Assembly (NCBI RefSeq): GCF_013166655.1
Contig: NZ_JABKCA010000039.1
Coordinates: 1 to 50,140 of the forward strand
Length of the DNA stretch: 50,140 bases
Direction of reading: 5' to 3'
DNA from: Lentimicrobium sp. L6
GTDB lineage: Bacteria; Bacteroidota; Bacteroidia; Bacteroidales; UBA12170
The notes under the pieces were generated by a model. It was not told where the DNA came from and did no database searches. It was given only the letters and a program-made list of their open reading frames with translations. Positions 7,563-16,337 of the stretch are shown here, piece by piece; the stretch's first letter is position 1; each line of letters opens with the position of its first letter. The position numbers were made by a program, and so were the translations under genes.

Positions 7563-9584
7563 CTATTTAATTAATTTCGATCTAAATATCTTATGATCTG
7601 CTTGTACTTCTAAAATATACCATCCAGCCTTTAAGCTTCCTACTTCAATACTCTGATTTTCTTGTGCTTCTAAATCAGCCTCTTGAACCAATTGACCTGC
7701 TGTATTATAGATTTTATAAGAAACAGTATTTGATTGAGGAATTTTAAAATGGATTCTATTTCCATTGATAGGATTAGGATAAACTTCTAAGAGTGATTCT
7801 ATCTGAATACCATCCTCTATTCCCACATGCTGATTACCAAAACTTTCTGGGTTCACTAAATAATCCGTTTTTATTTCGCTGATAAAATCTTGCAATAATT
7901 CTGTACTACTTTTTACCTGATCACCTGGTGCTGTTACTAAAGCAATATCTAAATATTCTACACTACCTGCTTCGAAAGTGAATGGTCCCATCGAGGACAT
8001 TCCTCTTCTATCACCTGGATTGTTTCCTGCATTATCTTCAGTCCACGATTGGCTTACATTAGGATCAAGACCACCTGTTCCCCAATGACATGGGTCGCTA
8101 TCTCCAGGAAACATAAACTTAGTTAGAAATAAACTATCACCACCGGCGGATGAATGCCCATTACCACCATAACACATTTGTGAACCATCTATCCAGTTTC
8201 CTTGTAATAAATTATAATACTCATCGGCAGTACTAGGATCGTATTGATATTGAAGCCCACCGTTATTAAAATAAAAGAAACTACCCATCCCATAGCGTTC
8301 ATTATCTATTTCACCATCTCCAAATCCTGCTCCATTAATGCCTTCATCACACAAACCTAATGGATTATCTAAGTTATCTTCATCCATAAATGGACCACCA
8401 AGCATACATATAGCTTGTGAAGGAGGGTTTTCACCAAAACTTCCTGGTTCCCCATTTCCATCAATTTCTGTACCATTATAAGCAAAATAATACCCTTGTT
8501 CTACATTACAACCCACATAATCGTCTCCAGCATAGCCCAAATCTATATCAGCAAACAAGCCTAAATAGGTGTCATAATAGGTTTCATCGCTTCTATTGAA
8601 TATTTTATAACTGTAAAAAATCGTGCTTTCATAAGGACTGTCTCCATCATGATCTAATCCCCAAGCCATACAATGAATTTCTAAACCCATTGGCAATCCT
8701 TCAGATTCTGTGTGTTCCAATTGATCATTATAAACAAAGAATATACTTTCATCTCCTTTAATAAATGGATAATCCCCTAATTCAGGATGGTATTCTAAAT
8801 CCTGATCTACATCCACGAATGGAGCTATAAACTCAGCTTGGTTTTTAGCAGGATCTCCATGTGCTGGCCAATTTAATATGGCTTCTGGCATTTCATAATC
8901 AGGATCTGCAAATTCAGTCATGTGAATATTTACTTCATCCCTTGTTACTTTCCAGGTTCTTAACCATTCTCCTGCAACTACTGAATCACATGTTAGCTCA
9001 TTACCTTGTGATAATGGACCAGGCCAAAAGTCAGCTCCCATTTGTCGATATCTTTCCCCAGCAAAGTGCAAATCATCTTCAGTATTCTTTCCACCTATCC
9101 AAAGGCCCATATTAAACATGGTTGTTGTTGTTGCATCTTTAGGATAATTATATACTGGCACATCTCCAAATCCTGTATATGCATCCCAAAATTGAATATT
9201 CATGGGATAAACAGCTGCACTTACCTGATTAATTTCAAGAGCATTTGAATAGTCTTTAAACATGACCCAGATCTTCCCACTAGGTGGGATTGGGTAATCT
9301 GATTCCAACTGGTAAATAACTTTTACGTTGCTCGAAAGATTATAATCAGATACTTTAAAACTCACCAGCGAATCATTAAAACTCAATAATTCAAAATATT
9401 CTGGAACACCAGCATCACTTATAATCAAATCACCTCCTTCTGTATCATAATCATTGAGTAAAGGATTTATAGTTATAATGTCTCCGAAGTTAACATATAC
9501 TGTATCGTCAACAGGCACCTGTGTCTGTGACAATAAGCTAAAGGATATAGCCATTAAAAAACTAAAAAGTATAAATTTTTTCAT
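7563..9584 (-). CDS. T9SS-sorted secreted protein (cargo 3)
   Basis: 673 residues: signal peptide 1-19 (ending in LLSQ), an N-terminal cadherin-like module at about 22-110 (VDDTVYVNFGDIITINPLLND), the cargo-family body with FVDVDQDLEYHPELGDYPFIKG, HTESEG and IHCMAWG motifs, and a C-terminal T9SS sorting domain ending RSKLIK. It is closest in architecture to cargo 2. It lies 47 nt downstream of the barrel protein of module 2, same strand, and is followed by its own terminator, so module 2 carries one cargo where module 1 carries two. The biochemical role is not recognisable. Confidence 0.92.
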   Translation of the reverse strand: MKKFILFSFLMAISFSLLSQTQVPVDDTVYVNFGDIITINPLLNDYDTEGGDLIISDAGVPEYFELLSFNDSLVSFKVSDYNLSSNVKVIYQLESDYPIPPSGKIWVMFKDYSNALEINQVSAAVYPMNIQFWDAYTGFGDVPVYNYPKDATTTTMFNMGLWIGGKNTEDDLHFAGERYRQMGADFWPGPLSQGNELTCDSVVAGEWLRTWKVTRDEVNIHMTEFADPDYEMPEAILNWPAHGDPAKNQAEFIAPFVDVDQDLEYHPELGDYPFIKGDESIFFVYNDQLEHTESEGLPMGLEIHCMAWGLDHDGDSPYESTIFYSYKIFNRSDETYYDTYLGLFADIDLGYAGDDYVGCNVEQGYYFAYNGTEIDGNGEPGSFGENPPSQAICMLGGPFMDEDNLDNPLGLCDEGINGAGFGDGEIDNERYGMGSFFYFNNGGLQYQYDPSTADEYYNLLQGNWIDGSQMCYGGNGHSSAGGDSLFLTKFMFPGDSDPCHWGTGGLDPNVSQSWTEDNAGNNPGDRRGMSSMGPFTFEAGSVEYLDIALVTAPGDQVKSSTELLQDFISEIKTDYLVNPESFGNQHVGIEDGIQIESLLEVYPNPINGNRIHFKIPQSNTVSYKIYNTAGQLVQEADLEAQENQSIEVGSLKAGWYILEVQADHKIFRSKLIK

Positions 9585-9631
9585 ATCAAAATATTTTAGG
9601 GGTTATACATAGAATAACGTTTTAATATTCT

Positions 9632-11446
9632 TTATGGTTGCCCAGCATTTTTAAAAAGTTTGATTCTTACTCCAAACTTCATCCCATATATTAAATATTT
9701 ACTACGATATGATGTGTTTTCAATTTCTTTTTGGTTGAATTGATAACGCAAGGATGGCTCTATAAATAACACTGTGGAATTCAATTGATAATTAATACCC
9801 ATATTGAATAATCCATAATAATAAACTTGTGGACTTGCTTTCACTTCGTCTATATTTAGAATATGCCCATAATTATCGTAAACATATCCTTGACTCTTTA
9901 AATGAAATGCAAAGCTCATTCCAGCAGAGGCTTCAAAACTCCATTTACTCGAATACTTATGATACTGATAGCCAAAGCGGATTGGGATTTCTAGAAACTG
10001 ATAAGTATTGCTTGCCTTCTTGGTCTCCTCTGTCCTAATCCAGTGAGCCATATATGCCGAATCTATTCTTTCAATATTGGTGTCAATAGTAGGTGGGTTG
10101 ATCACATAACTAAAGCTGGTATCCACCTGCCAATAACTTTGTTCCAAATCATCATATTCCCTCTTAAAATAATATTCAATATCTTCTGTCAGCCTTTGAT
10201 AATTTAATCCCAATTGGAGAAATAGAGGATGTCTTTTCTTTTGAATTCTCAAGCCAGCTCCAAATTGATAGGATATATTCTGAGATTCACTAGAACTTTG
10301 AAGGGTGACCGGATCATTACTTAATGCTTCTGGTTTTATGAGATTAGAAAACATCATGGGCATCACAGAAAATTCCGCTTGTATCAAGTAGTTGGGCAGA
10401 TAGAAGCCCTTTTCAAGCGAACTCATGGTTTTAGGTTGAGGAACAGAGCTTATTAATATCAAACTATCCTTCTCAAAAAACACATCATCTGATTCCACGA
10501 ATAAACTTTGCATGGAAAGGCTATTTGCTTTCTGAAGTATGTTTTCTTCTTCAATAACATCCTCTACATTCTTATCTTTATTAAATATTGATGCCTTCGA
10601 AGTTTTAGTTTTGGTGTTTTTGTGAATTAGATTGGAATTCTCAGAATTAGCTGCTTCAGTCATCATTTCCTCATCAAGTTCAATATTTGAAGCTATTGTT
10701 TCTTCTCCCTCTGATGAATGTTCTTCCATTTCTTCAGGAAGTAAAACGTGACACGATAATCCAGAAGTACTGGCACATAATTCTTTTCTATATGCTTCTA
10801 ATTGTATTTTTTCTATTTCTTGAGGAGACATTAAATAGGTCCATTCACTAGTATCGTGTTTTCTAGTATTCAATTGATCATCATGAGTGTTTAAACTGGT
10901 AAACTGAGTGGTTTCTTGTGGAGAAGTTTCAGCTTTACTCTCTTTCACCTCTTCTACTACCACAGCAGTAGTTGTAGTTACTATAGCTACAGCACCAATG
11001 GTTTTTATGATTCCTACTGATTTTAAAACTACAGTAGCTTTTGCTAATCCTGCTTTAATTAGTCCTGATTTTAAAGCGGTGACTTTAATAGCGCTCAGGC
11101 TTTTTGCAATAATTCCAGTGCTTTTCACCGCTGTTGCTGTAGTTCCAGCCACAGTAGAACTTACAGCAGCTCCAGTGGTAGTGGTGGCTACTGAGCCCGC
11201 TACACTACTTGCTCCAGCACTACTAGCAGCTCCAGAAACCGCAGATGCTCCTGAGCTAGCACTAGCTCCGGCTGCCCCGCTTGCTCCAGACGTTGAGCTC
11301 AATCCTGCTGCGGCACCTGTTCCGGTTGCTGCTGCAGAAAGGCCAATCATAGCGGCCATTTTTGCCTCCATACCCTCGGCAGGCTTAGCAGAATAATCTT
11401 CTAATCCTTCCTTAAATAACTTGTCCACATTAAATTCCTTATCCAT
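9632..11446 (-). CDS. Membrane-anchored protein with C-terminal beta-barrel and Ala/Ser/Gly-rich segment (module 2)
   Basis: 604 residues. The first 30 residues (VDKLFKEGLEDYSAKPAEGMEAK) correspond to the N-terminus of its paralogue at 4927-6543. Residues about 33-110 are a low-complexity run of Ala, Gly, Ser and Thr, followed by Lys-spaced amphipathic repeats and a hydrophobic segment at about 147-165. A charged, probably periplasmic linker follows, then an outer-membrane beta-barrel at about 365-604 that resembles the module 1 barrel (TEDIEYYFKREYDDLEQSYWQ versus NEDIDYYFLREYVDEELSHWQ, each 20 or 21 residues). It overlaps the sigma stop by 8 bp. The low-complexity region is absent from the paralogue and is the main difference between the two modules. 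A partner role for the sigma factor is inferred from gene order. Confidence 0.82.
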   Translation of the reverse strand: MDKEFNVDKLFKEGLEDYSAKPAEGMEAKMAAMIGLSAAATGTGAAAGLSSTSGASGAAGASASSGASAVSGAASSAGASSVAGSVATTTTGAAVSSTVAGTTATAVKSTGIIAKSLSAIKVTALKSGLIKAGLAKATVVLKSVGIIKTIGAVAIVTTTTAVVVEEVKESKAETSPQETTQFTSLNTHDDQLNTRKHDTSEWTYLMSPQEIEKIQLEAYRKELCASTSGLSCHVLLPEEMEEHSSEGEETIASNIELDEEMMTEAANSENSNLIHKNTKTKTSKASIFNKDKNVEDVIEEENILQKANSLSMQSLFVESDDVFFEKDSLILISSVPQPKTMSSLEKGFYLPNYLIQAEFSVMPMMFSNLIKPEALSNDPVTLQSSSESQNISYQFGAGLRIQKKRHPLFLQLGLNYQRLTEDIEYYFKREYDDLEQSYWQVDTSFSYVINPPTIDTNIERIDSAYMAHWIRTEETKKASNTYQFLEIPIRFGYQYHKYSSKWSFEASAGMSFAFHLKSQGYVYDNYGHILNIDEVKASPQVYYYGLFNMGINYQLNSTVLFIEPSLRYQFNQKEIENTSYRSKYLIYGMKFGVRIKLFKNAGQP

Positions 11447-11975
11447 GATATCCTCCCTTCTTCAATATCTCCTGTAAGCGCAATCTAGCTTTATGATATT
11501 GGGTTTTAGATGTACTCACACTAATACCCATTTTTTTGGCAATTTCATGATGCTTAAATCCCTCAATAGCATACATATTGAATACCATCCTATAACCTTG
11601 CGGTAAAAAGTCTAACATTTTAATTAAATCTTGAGCCTCTAAATGATTTTGCGGATTTTTTCCAGTAGTCTTCCATTCGCTGGTTTCATATTCAGAAAGC
11701 TTGGGGTCGTTTTTATGACTTCTATAATAATCAATAGCCTTGTGAATAACAATGGTCTTCATCCATCCCTCAAAGGAATTCTTATTATATGTATCTATTT
11801 TTTGAAAAATGAGCATAAACGCATCCATCACCACTTCTTCGGCAATCTCTTTATTATACAAGTACCTCATGCAAATACCTAAAAACTTTTCATGGTATTT
11901 ACTGAACACAGCCATCTGAGCTTGCTTATCTTGCTTCTTGCAGGCTAATATCATGTTCTCTTGGTTCCACTCCAT
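11439..11975 (-). CDS. ECF-family RNA polymerase sigma factor (module 2)
   Basis: 178 residues with sigma region 2 (IAEEVVMDAFMLIFQKI around residues 45-60; FEGWMKTIVIHKAIDYYRSHKND around 70-92) and region 4 (YRMVFNMYAIEGFKHHEIAKKMG, then STSKTQYHKARLRL). It is a same-length paralogue of 6536-7072. It is first in the operon sigma - barrel - cargo 3 and shares an 8-bp overlap with the barrel gene. The upstream region 11976-12245 is shared with the divergent malic enzyme gene; I see no clear TAnnTTTG box on this strand. Confidence 0.95.
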   Translation of the reverse strand: MEWNQENMILACKKQDKQAQMAVFSKYHEKFLGICMRYLYNKEIAEEVVMDAFMLIFQKIDTYNKNSFEGWMKTIVIHKAIDYYRSHKNDPKLSEYETSEWKTTGKNPQNHLEAQDLIKMLDFLPQGYRMVFNMYAIEGFKHHEIAKKMGISVSTSKTQYHKARLRLQEILKKGGYHG

Positions 11976-12131
11976 CTCTCAAATTAATTAACGAAGTGTT
12001 TTACGAATTGGTTGTCTGAGTTTTTCAAAAAATGATGTTTTTTTGTTAGATGGGCTAATTTAACTATGATTCTATCATGTATAACAAAAAGGTGATAATA
12101 TTTTCATATTCGTAAAATCACCCATGAGTCA

Positions 12132-12165
12132 TTTGACAGCCCTCCAATAAAAATGTGTATTTTTG
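12132..12165 (+). promoter_or_regulatory. Bacteroidota promoter of the malic enzyme gene
   Basis: TTTG at 12132-12135 and TATTTTTG at 12158-12165 match the TTTG / TAnnTTTG consensus with a 22-nt spacer. The expected start near 12170 leaves a leader of about 75 nt before the ATG at 12246. Confidence 0.75.
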
Positions 12166-12245
12166 CAGCAAATAACAGAATTCAATTTGTTAGACGAATT
12201 TGAAAATCGCCATTGCAAATTTTCAGAATATCAAAAACTTTCCTC

Positions 12246-14516
12246 ATGGATAATTTATTTAAAAAAGATGCCCTCCGCTACCATTCTCAAGGCAGAGCCG
12301 GGAAAATTGAAGTTAAACCCACAAAACCACATGCCACTCAACGCGACTTATCATTGGCTTATTCGCCAGGAGTTGCAGAGCCATGTTTAGAAATTGAAAA
12401 AAACCCAGAAACAGTATACACCTACACTGCTAAAAGTAATTTAGTTGCGGTGATTTCAAATGGAACTGCGGTTTTAGGACTTGGAGATATAGGACCCTTG
12501 GCCAGCAAACCAGTGATGGAAGGCAAAGGCCTCCTCTTTAAAATTTATGCCGACTTAGATGTTTTTGATATTGAAGTGGACACCAAAGATGTGGACAAAT
12601 TTATCGAAACCGTAAAGATGATAGCTCCAACTTTTGGAGGAATTAACCTAGAAGACATCAAAGCTCCTGAATGTTTCGAAATTGAAACAAGATTAAAAGC
12701 GGAGTTAGATATTCCTGTAATGCATGATGATCAGCATGGTACAGCCATGATTTCTTCTGCTGGATTATTGAATGCCCTTGAAATCATCGATAAAAAAATA
12801 GAGGATGTTAGGATAGTTGTAAATGGCGCTGGCGCTGCAGCTGTGAGCTGTTGCAGACTTTACAAGAGGCTTGGGATAAAAGCTGAAAATGTAGTCATGT
12901 GTGACAGCAAAGGAGTGATACGAGCAGATAGAGAAAAGCTAAGCTTGGAGAAAAAAGAGTTTGCTACAGATTTAGATTTACATACTTTAGCAGATGCCTG
13001 TAAAGGTGCTGATATGATTTTAGGCCTTTCTGTTGCAGATGTGATTACACCAGAAATGCTATTGAGCATGAATGATAATCCTATTGTTTTTGCTTTGGCC
13101 AACCCCAATCCAGAAATTGATTACAACTTAGCTATAGCCACTCGTCCCGATTTAATTATGGCTACAGGAAGAAGTGATTATCCCAACCAAATCAATAATG
13201 TTTTGGGATTCCCCTATATTTTTAGAGGCGCTTTAGATGTTAGAGCTACAGATATTAATGAAGAGATGAAAGTGGCTGCAGTAAAGGCTATTGCTGACTT
13301 GGCTAAAGAACCTGTTCCTGAAGAAGTAAATGTAGCCTTTTCTGACGGGAACCTAACCTTTGGTAAGGATTATCTAGTGCCAAAACCTACCGATCCTAGA
13401 TTATTAGAAACTATTGCCCCTGCCGTTGCTAAGGCCGCCATGGATAGTGGAGTAGCCCAAAGGACCATTAGAAACTGGCGAGCCTATGTGGAGAATTTAA
13501 GGAAACGGCTTGGTATTGGAGATCCGTTATTAAGAAAGCTGAAGGCAAATGCCAAGAAGAATCCAAAACGTATTTTACTTTCCGATGCAGATAATTATAA
13601 AATGCTTAAGGCTGCAGAGATTGTGAAGAATGAAAATATCGCCATTCCTGTACTTTTGGGGGAAAAGAGAATAATTGAGGAGATTATAGAGGAAAATAAT
13701 TTAGAGTTAGAAGGCGTTGAAATAGTTGATCCAAGAGATCCAATTGTACAAAGCTTAAGCGAAGAATTTGCAAACGATTTCTATCAAAGAAAACAAAGGC
13801 AAGGGATAGACCTTAAGAAAGCACGTCAGATGATGCGAAGCAGAAATTATTTTGCACCTTCAATGGTAAGAGCTGGACTGGTTGATGGTATGATATCGGG
13901 ATTAGAAAGAACTTATCCTGAAACCATTCGACCTGCCATGCAAATTATAGGCAGAAAAGAAGACAAATCTTTGGTAATGGGTCTCTATATTTTGTTGACA
14001 AAGGATGGTCCTGTGTTTTTGGCCGATACCACAGTAAACAAAAACCCAAGTACAGAACAATTAATTGAAATCACCTTACAAACTGCCAAAATGGTAAAAG
14101 ATTTCAATATTGAACCACATATTGCCTTGTTGTCTTATTCAAACTTTGGTTCTAATGATGGTTTTGGACCAGGTAAGATGAAGAAGGTAGCAGAATATCT
14201 TCACAAGAATCACCCTGATTTAATTGTAGATGGTGAAATACAAGCCAATTTCGCCATCAATAATGAATTATTAAGCGAAAGATTTCCTTTTAGCAAATTA
14301 GCTGGAAAACCCGTAAATACCATGATATTCCCAAATCTAAGCTCAGGAAATATCGCTTATAAAATGCTACAATCCATGGGAGATATAAAAGTGATAGGCC
14401 CCATTTTGAATGGTTTAAAAAAACCTGTTCATATATTGCAATTAGGAAGTTCGGTAGAAGAAATTGTAGATATGATTTTTGTAGCAGTGAATGATGCCAT
14501 AAAATTAGATAAATAA
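12246..14516 (+). CDS. maeB: NADP-dependent malic enzyme fused to phosphotransacetylase-like domain
   Basis: 756 residues, the usual MaeB length. The malic enzyme part (about 1-425) oxidatively decarboxylates malate to pyruvate: it carries YSPGVAEPC, the VLGLGDIGP nucleotide-site segment, [10 protein letters not shown] and the GAGAAA dinucleotide-binding loop. The C-terminal part (about 430-756) is a phosphate acetyl/butyryl-transferase-like domain that in this family is regulatory and responds to acetyl-CoA rather than catalytic. I start at 12246 ([13 protein letters not shown]), which aligns with the family N-terminus and follows a good promoter; an 11-codon in-frame extension to 12213 is less likely. 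A monocistronic unit ended by the hairpin at 14552-14608. Confidence 0.96.
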   Translation: MDNLFKKDALRYHSQGRAGKIEVKPTKPHATQRDLSLAYSPGVAEPCLEIEKNPETVYTYTAKSNLVAVISNGTAVLGLGDIGPLASKPVMEGKGLLFKIYADLDVFDIEVDTKDVDKFIETVKMIAPTFGGINLEDIKAPECFEIETRLKAELDIPVMHDDQHGTAMISSAGLLNALEIIDKKIEDVRIVVNGAGAAAVSCCRLYKRLGIKAENVVMCDSKGVIRADREKLSLEKKEFATDLDLHTLADACKGADMILGLSVADVITPEMLLSMNDNPIVFALANPNPEIDYNLAIATRPDLIMATGRSDYPNQINNVLGFPYIFRGALDVRATDINEEMKVAAVKAIADLAKEPVPEEVNVAFSDGNLTFGKDYLVPKPTDPRLLETIAPAVAKAAMDSGVAQRTIRNWRAYVENLRKRLGIGDPLLRKLKANAKKNPKRILLSDADNYKMLKAAEIVKNENIAIPVLLGEKRIIEEIIEENNLELEGVEIVDPRDPIVQSLSEEFANDFYQRKQRQGIDLKKARQMMRSRNYFAPSMVRAGLVDGMISGLERTYPETIRPAMQIIGRKEDKSLVMGLYILLTKDGPVFLADTTVNKNPSTEQLIEITLQTAKMVKDFNIEPHIALLSYSNFGSNDGFGPGKMKKVAEYLHKNHPDLIVDGEIQANFAINNELLSERFPFSKLAGKPVNTMIFPNLSSGNIAYKMLQSMGDIKVIGPILNGLKKPVHILQLGSSVEEIVDMIFVAVNDAIKLDK

Positions 14517-14551
14517 TTCAATACGAGACATCCTCAGTTTTTTGATATAAA

Positions 14552-14608
14552 AAAGGCTCTTCTGGTGACTTAATTTTTGTTAAAGCTTGCCAAGAGCCTT
14601 TGTTTTTT
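14552..14608 (+). terminator. Terminator of maeB
   Basis: AAAGGCTCTT at 14552-14561 pairs perfectly with AAGAGCCTTT at 14592-14601 and is followed by GTTTTTTT. The loop is long (30 nt). Confidence 0.85.
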
Positions 14609-14641
14609 TGCTATTTTAGCTCCAAACATTAAATTAAGATT

Positions 14642-14884
14642 ATGAAGATAACATTCAACGAATTACGTAAGATAAAAGATAGTTTACCTGATGGAAGTAT
14701 GCATCAAATAGCAGACGAATTAAAAGTGACAACAGAAACGGTACGCAATTATTTTGGTGGAGCCAATTATGAAAAAGGCGAAACTATGGGTTTAAGCATT
14801 GAGCAAGGACCTGATGGTGGAATAGTTGATATAGCTGATGATACCATATTAAAAAAAGCGCAAGAGATTTTAGCGCAATCGTAA
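14642..14884 (+). CDS. Small helix-turn-helix protein
   Basis: 80 residues. Residues about 18-40 (SMHQIADELKVTTETVRNYF) form a helix-turn-helix of the kind that reads DNA through the second helix, followed by a glycine-rich link and a short C-terminal helix (DDTILKKAQEILAQ). The gene stands alone between the maeB terminator and a lipoprotein gene, both on the same strand. It is too small to have an effector domain; a nucleoid-associated or constitutive DNA-binding role is possible. No target is evident. Confidence 0.8.
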   Translation: MKITFNELRKIKDSLPDGSMHQIADELKVTTETVRNYFGGANYEKGETMGLSIEQGPDGGIVDIADDTILKKAQEILAQS

Positions 14885-14984
14885 AAAGCATTTCTTAGAG
14901 TTTTATTTTTATTAATGGCCAAACACCATGAGTGATTTTGGCATGGGGTATCATATTGTATCAATTCATCAGTATTTCTAAACT

Positions 14985-15737
14985 ATGAAAAAGCTTATTT
15001 ATCTATTTTCTTTTATGGCTATTGTGTTGGTTTCTTGTGAAAAAGACGATACAAAAACTAATAGTGATTCTATATTGACATTAGCAAATATTAATGGTCA
15101 AGTGAGTTTGTATGATGAATTTGGTAACACCACCAGTAGTGAAAGAATGTTTGTGAAAGCAGAAGGAAATGGTCAATATTATATTGGAGAAACGCAAAAA
15201 GACGGCAGTTTTTTAGTGCCAAATGTTCCTTATTTCCTAAATTACACTATAAGTTATGAAAAAGAAGGATTCGGCTCCTATAAAATATATAGTTTTGATC
15301 ATCAATATACAGGCGCTGCAGGAGAGATAGACGAGGTTCCTCGTTTGTCAAAGAAATCCTCGGCATATTGTACAGCCCTTTTTACCAATGTTGCAGATGA
15401 TGAAGTAGAATTCCAACTAGCCGTTGCTGGAGGATCCTATAATGGTAAAAGAGTATTTCGCTTATTATTTCATACCATTGCTCTTATTAGCAACGAAACA
15501 TTTAGTCATAACTCTCCCAAGTATACTTTAAATGCGAGTAGTCAATCCATAACGCTAACTAAGGAAATGCTGGAAGATATTGGATTAGAAAGTGGTGTAA
15601 GTTATTATGTTCAAGCTTATGGGGATTCTTATTATAGCAATTCTTATTTTGACGATTATGCACAAAGAAAGGTGTTGCCTAATTTAGGGTATTTAGAAGG
15701 ACAAACTGTTCCAACAGGAAGCTTTACTATGCCCTAG
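14985..15737 (+). CDS. Lipoprotein with carboxypeptidase-regulatory-like fold
   Basis: 250 residues. Residues 1-18 end in a lipobox (IVLVSC, lipidated Cys18), so it is anchored in a membrane, probably the outer one. Residues about 30-100 (NGQVSLYDEFGN ... KDGSFLVPNVPYFLNYTISYEKEGF) look like a carboxypeptidase regulatory-like beta-sandwich, common in Bacteroidota envelope proteins. The rest is not recognised. It converges on the sugar transferase gene, with 9 bp between the stops. Confidence 0.8.
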   Translation: MKKLIYLFSFMAIVLVSCEKDDTKTNSDSILTLANINGQVSLYDEFGNTTSSERMFVKAEGNGQYYIGETQKDGSFLVPNVPYFLNYTISYEKEGFGSYKIYSFDHQYTGAAGEIDEVPRLSKKSSAYCTALFTNVADDEVEFQLAVAGGSYNGKRVFRLLFHTIALISNETFSHNSPKYTLNASSQSITLTKEMLEDIGLESGVSYYVQAYGDSYYSNSYFDDYAQRKVLPNLGYLEGQTVPTGSFTMP

Positions 15738-15746
15738 GAATCTTCT

Positions 15747-16337
15747 CTAAGATAAAATTTTAAGGAAAGTCTTCCACATGATTTTTAAATCGGTGAGAAG
15801 GCTTTTTTCTTTGATATATCGCAGGTTCATTTGCAATTTGGCAGGCATGATTTCTTGGATATAGGTCTGCTCAGGATGAGGGCTTTTTTGAAGAATCTCA
15901 TTTTCGTTAATATAAGCTAAACTTGCATAATCTGTTAAACCTGGTTTTACCGATAATACCTTTTTTTGCTCCTCGTTATACATATTTACATATTTGAGAA
16001 CTTCAGGTCTGGGTCCTACCCAACTCATGTCTCCTTTGAGGATGTTTAATAGTTGAGTCATCTCGTCCAGCTTATATTTTCGTAAATAATAGCCCACTTT
16101 AGTTATTCGAGTGTCTCGACCTCCCACAGTCAGCAATCCTTTCGATTCGCTATCAGGACGCATGGTTCGGAACTTGTAAATCCAGAATACTTGTTCACCT
16201 CTTCCAACTCTTTGTTGTTTAAAAATCACACCTCCTCTGGTTTCTATAATTATGGAAAGCGCAATCAGTAATAGGACAGGCCAAAGAAAAAACAAGGCCA
16301 AAACAGAAGCTATGATATCAAAAAGACGTTTAATCAT
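15747..16337 (-). CDS. Undecaprenyl-phosphate sugar phosphotransferase (bacterial sugar transferase family)
   Basis: 196 residues, the short form of the family without the N-terminal multi-membrane region. A single N-terminal helix (residues about 5-30) anchors it in the inner membrane; the catalytic part shows KRLFDI, FKQQRVGRG, YKFRTM, the RKYKLDEMTQLLNILKGDMS stretch and WVGPRPE. Such enzymes move a sugar phosphate onto undecaprenyl phosphate to begin a surface polysaccharide or glycan. No glycosyltransferase cluster surrounds it, so the target glycan is unknown. Its ATG overlaps the end of the U32 gene by 8 bp, so the two are translated together. Confidence 0.93.
   Translation of the reverse strand: MIKRLFDIIASVLALFFLWPVLLLIALSIIIETRGGVIFKQQRVGRGEQVFWIYKFRTMRPDSESKGLLTVGGRDTRITKVGYYLRKYKLDEMTQLLNILKGDMSWVGPRPEVLKYVNMYNEEQKKVLSVKPGLTDYASLAYINENEILQKSPHPEQTYIQEIMPAKLQMNLRYIKEKSLLTDLKIMWKTFLKILS

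Noticed and set aside
10908-11396. 162-codon plus-strand frame rich in Ala and Val
   Set aside because: It is the complement of the Ala/Gly/Ser/Thr-rich codons of the 9632-11446 gene; such GC-rich repeats leave open antisense frames.
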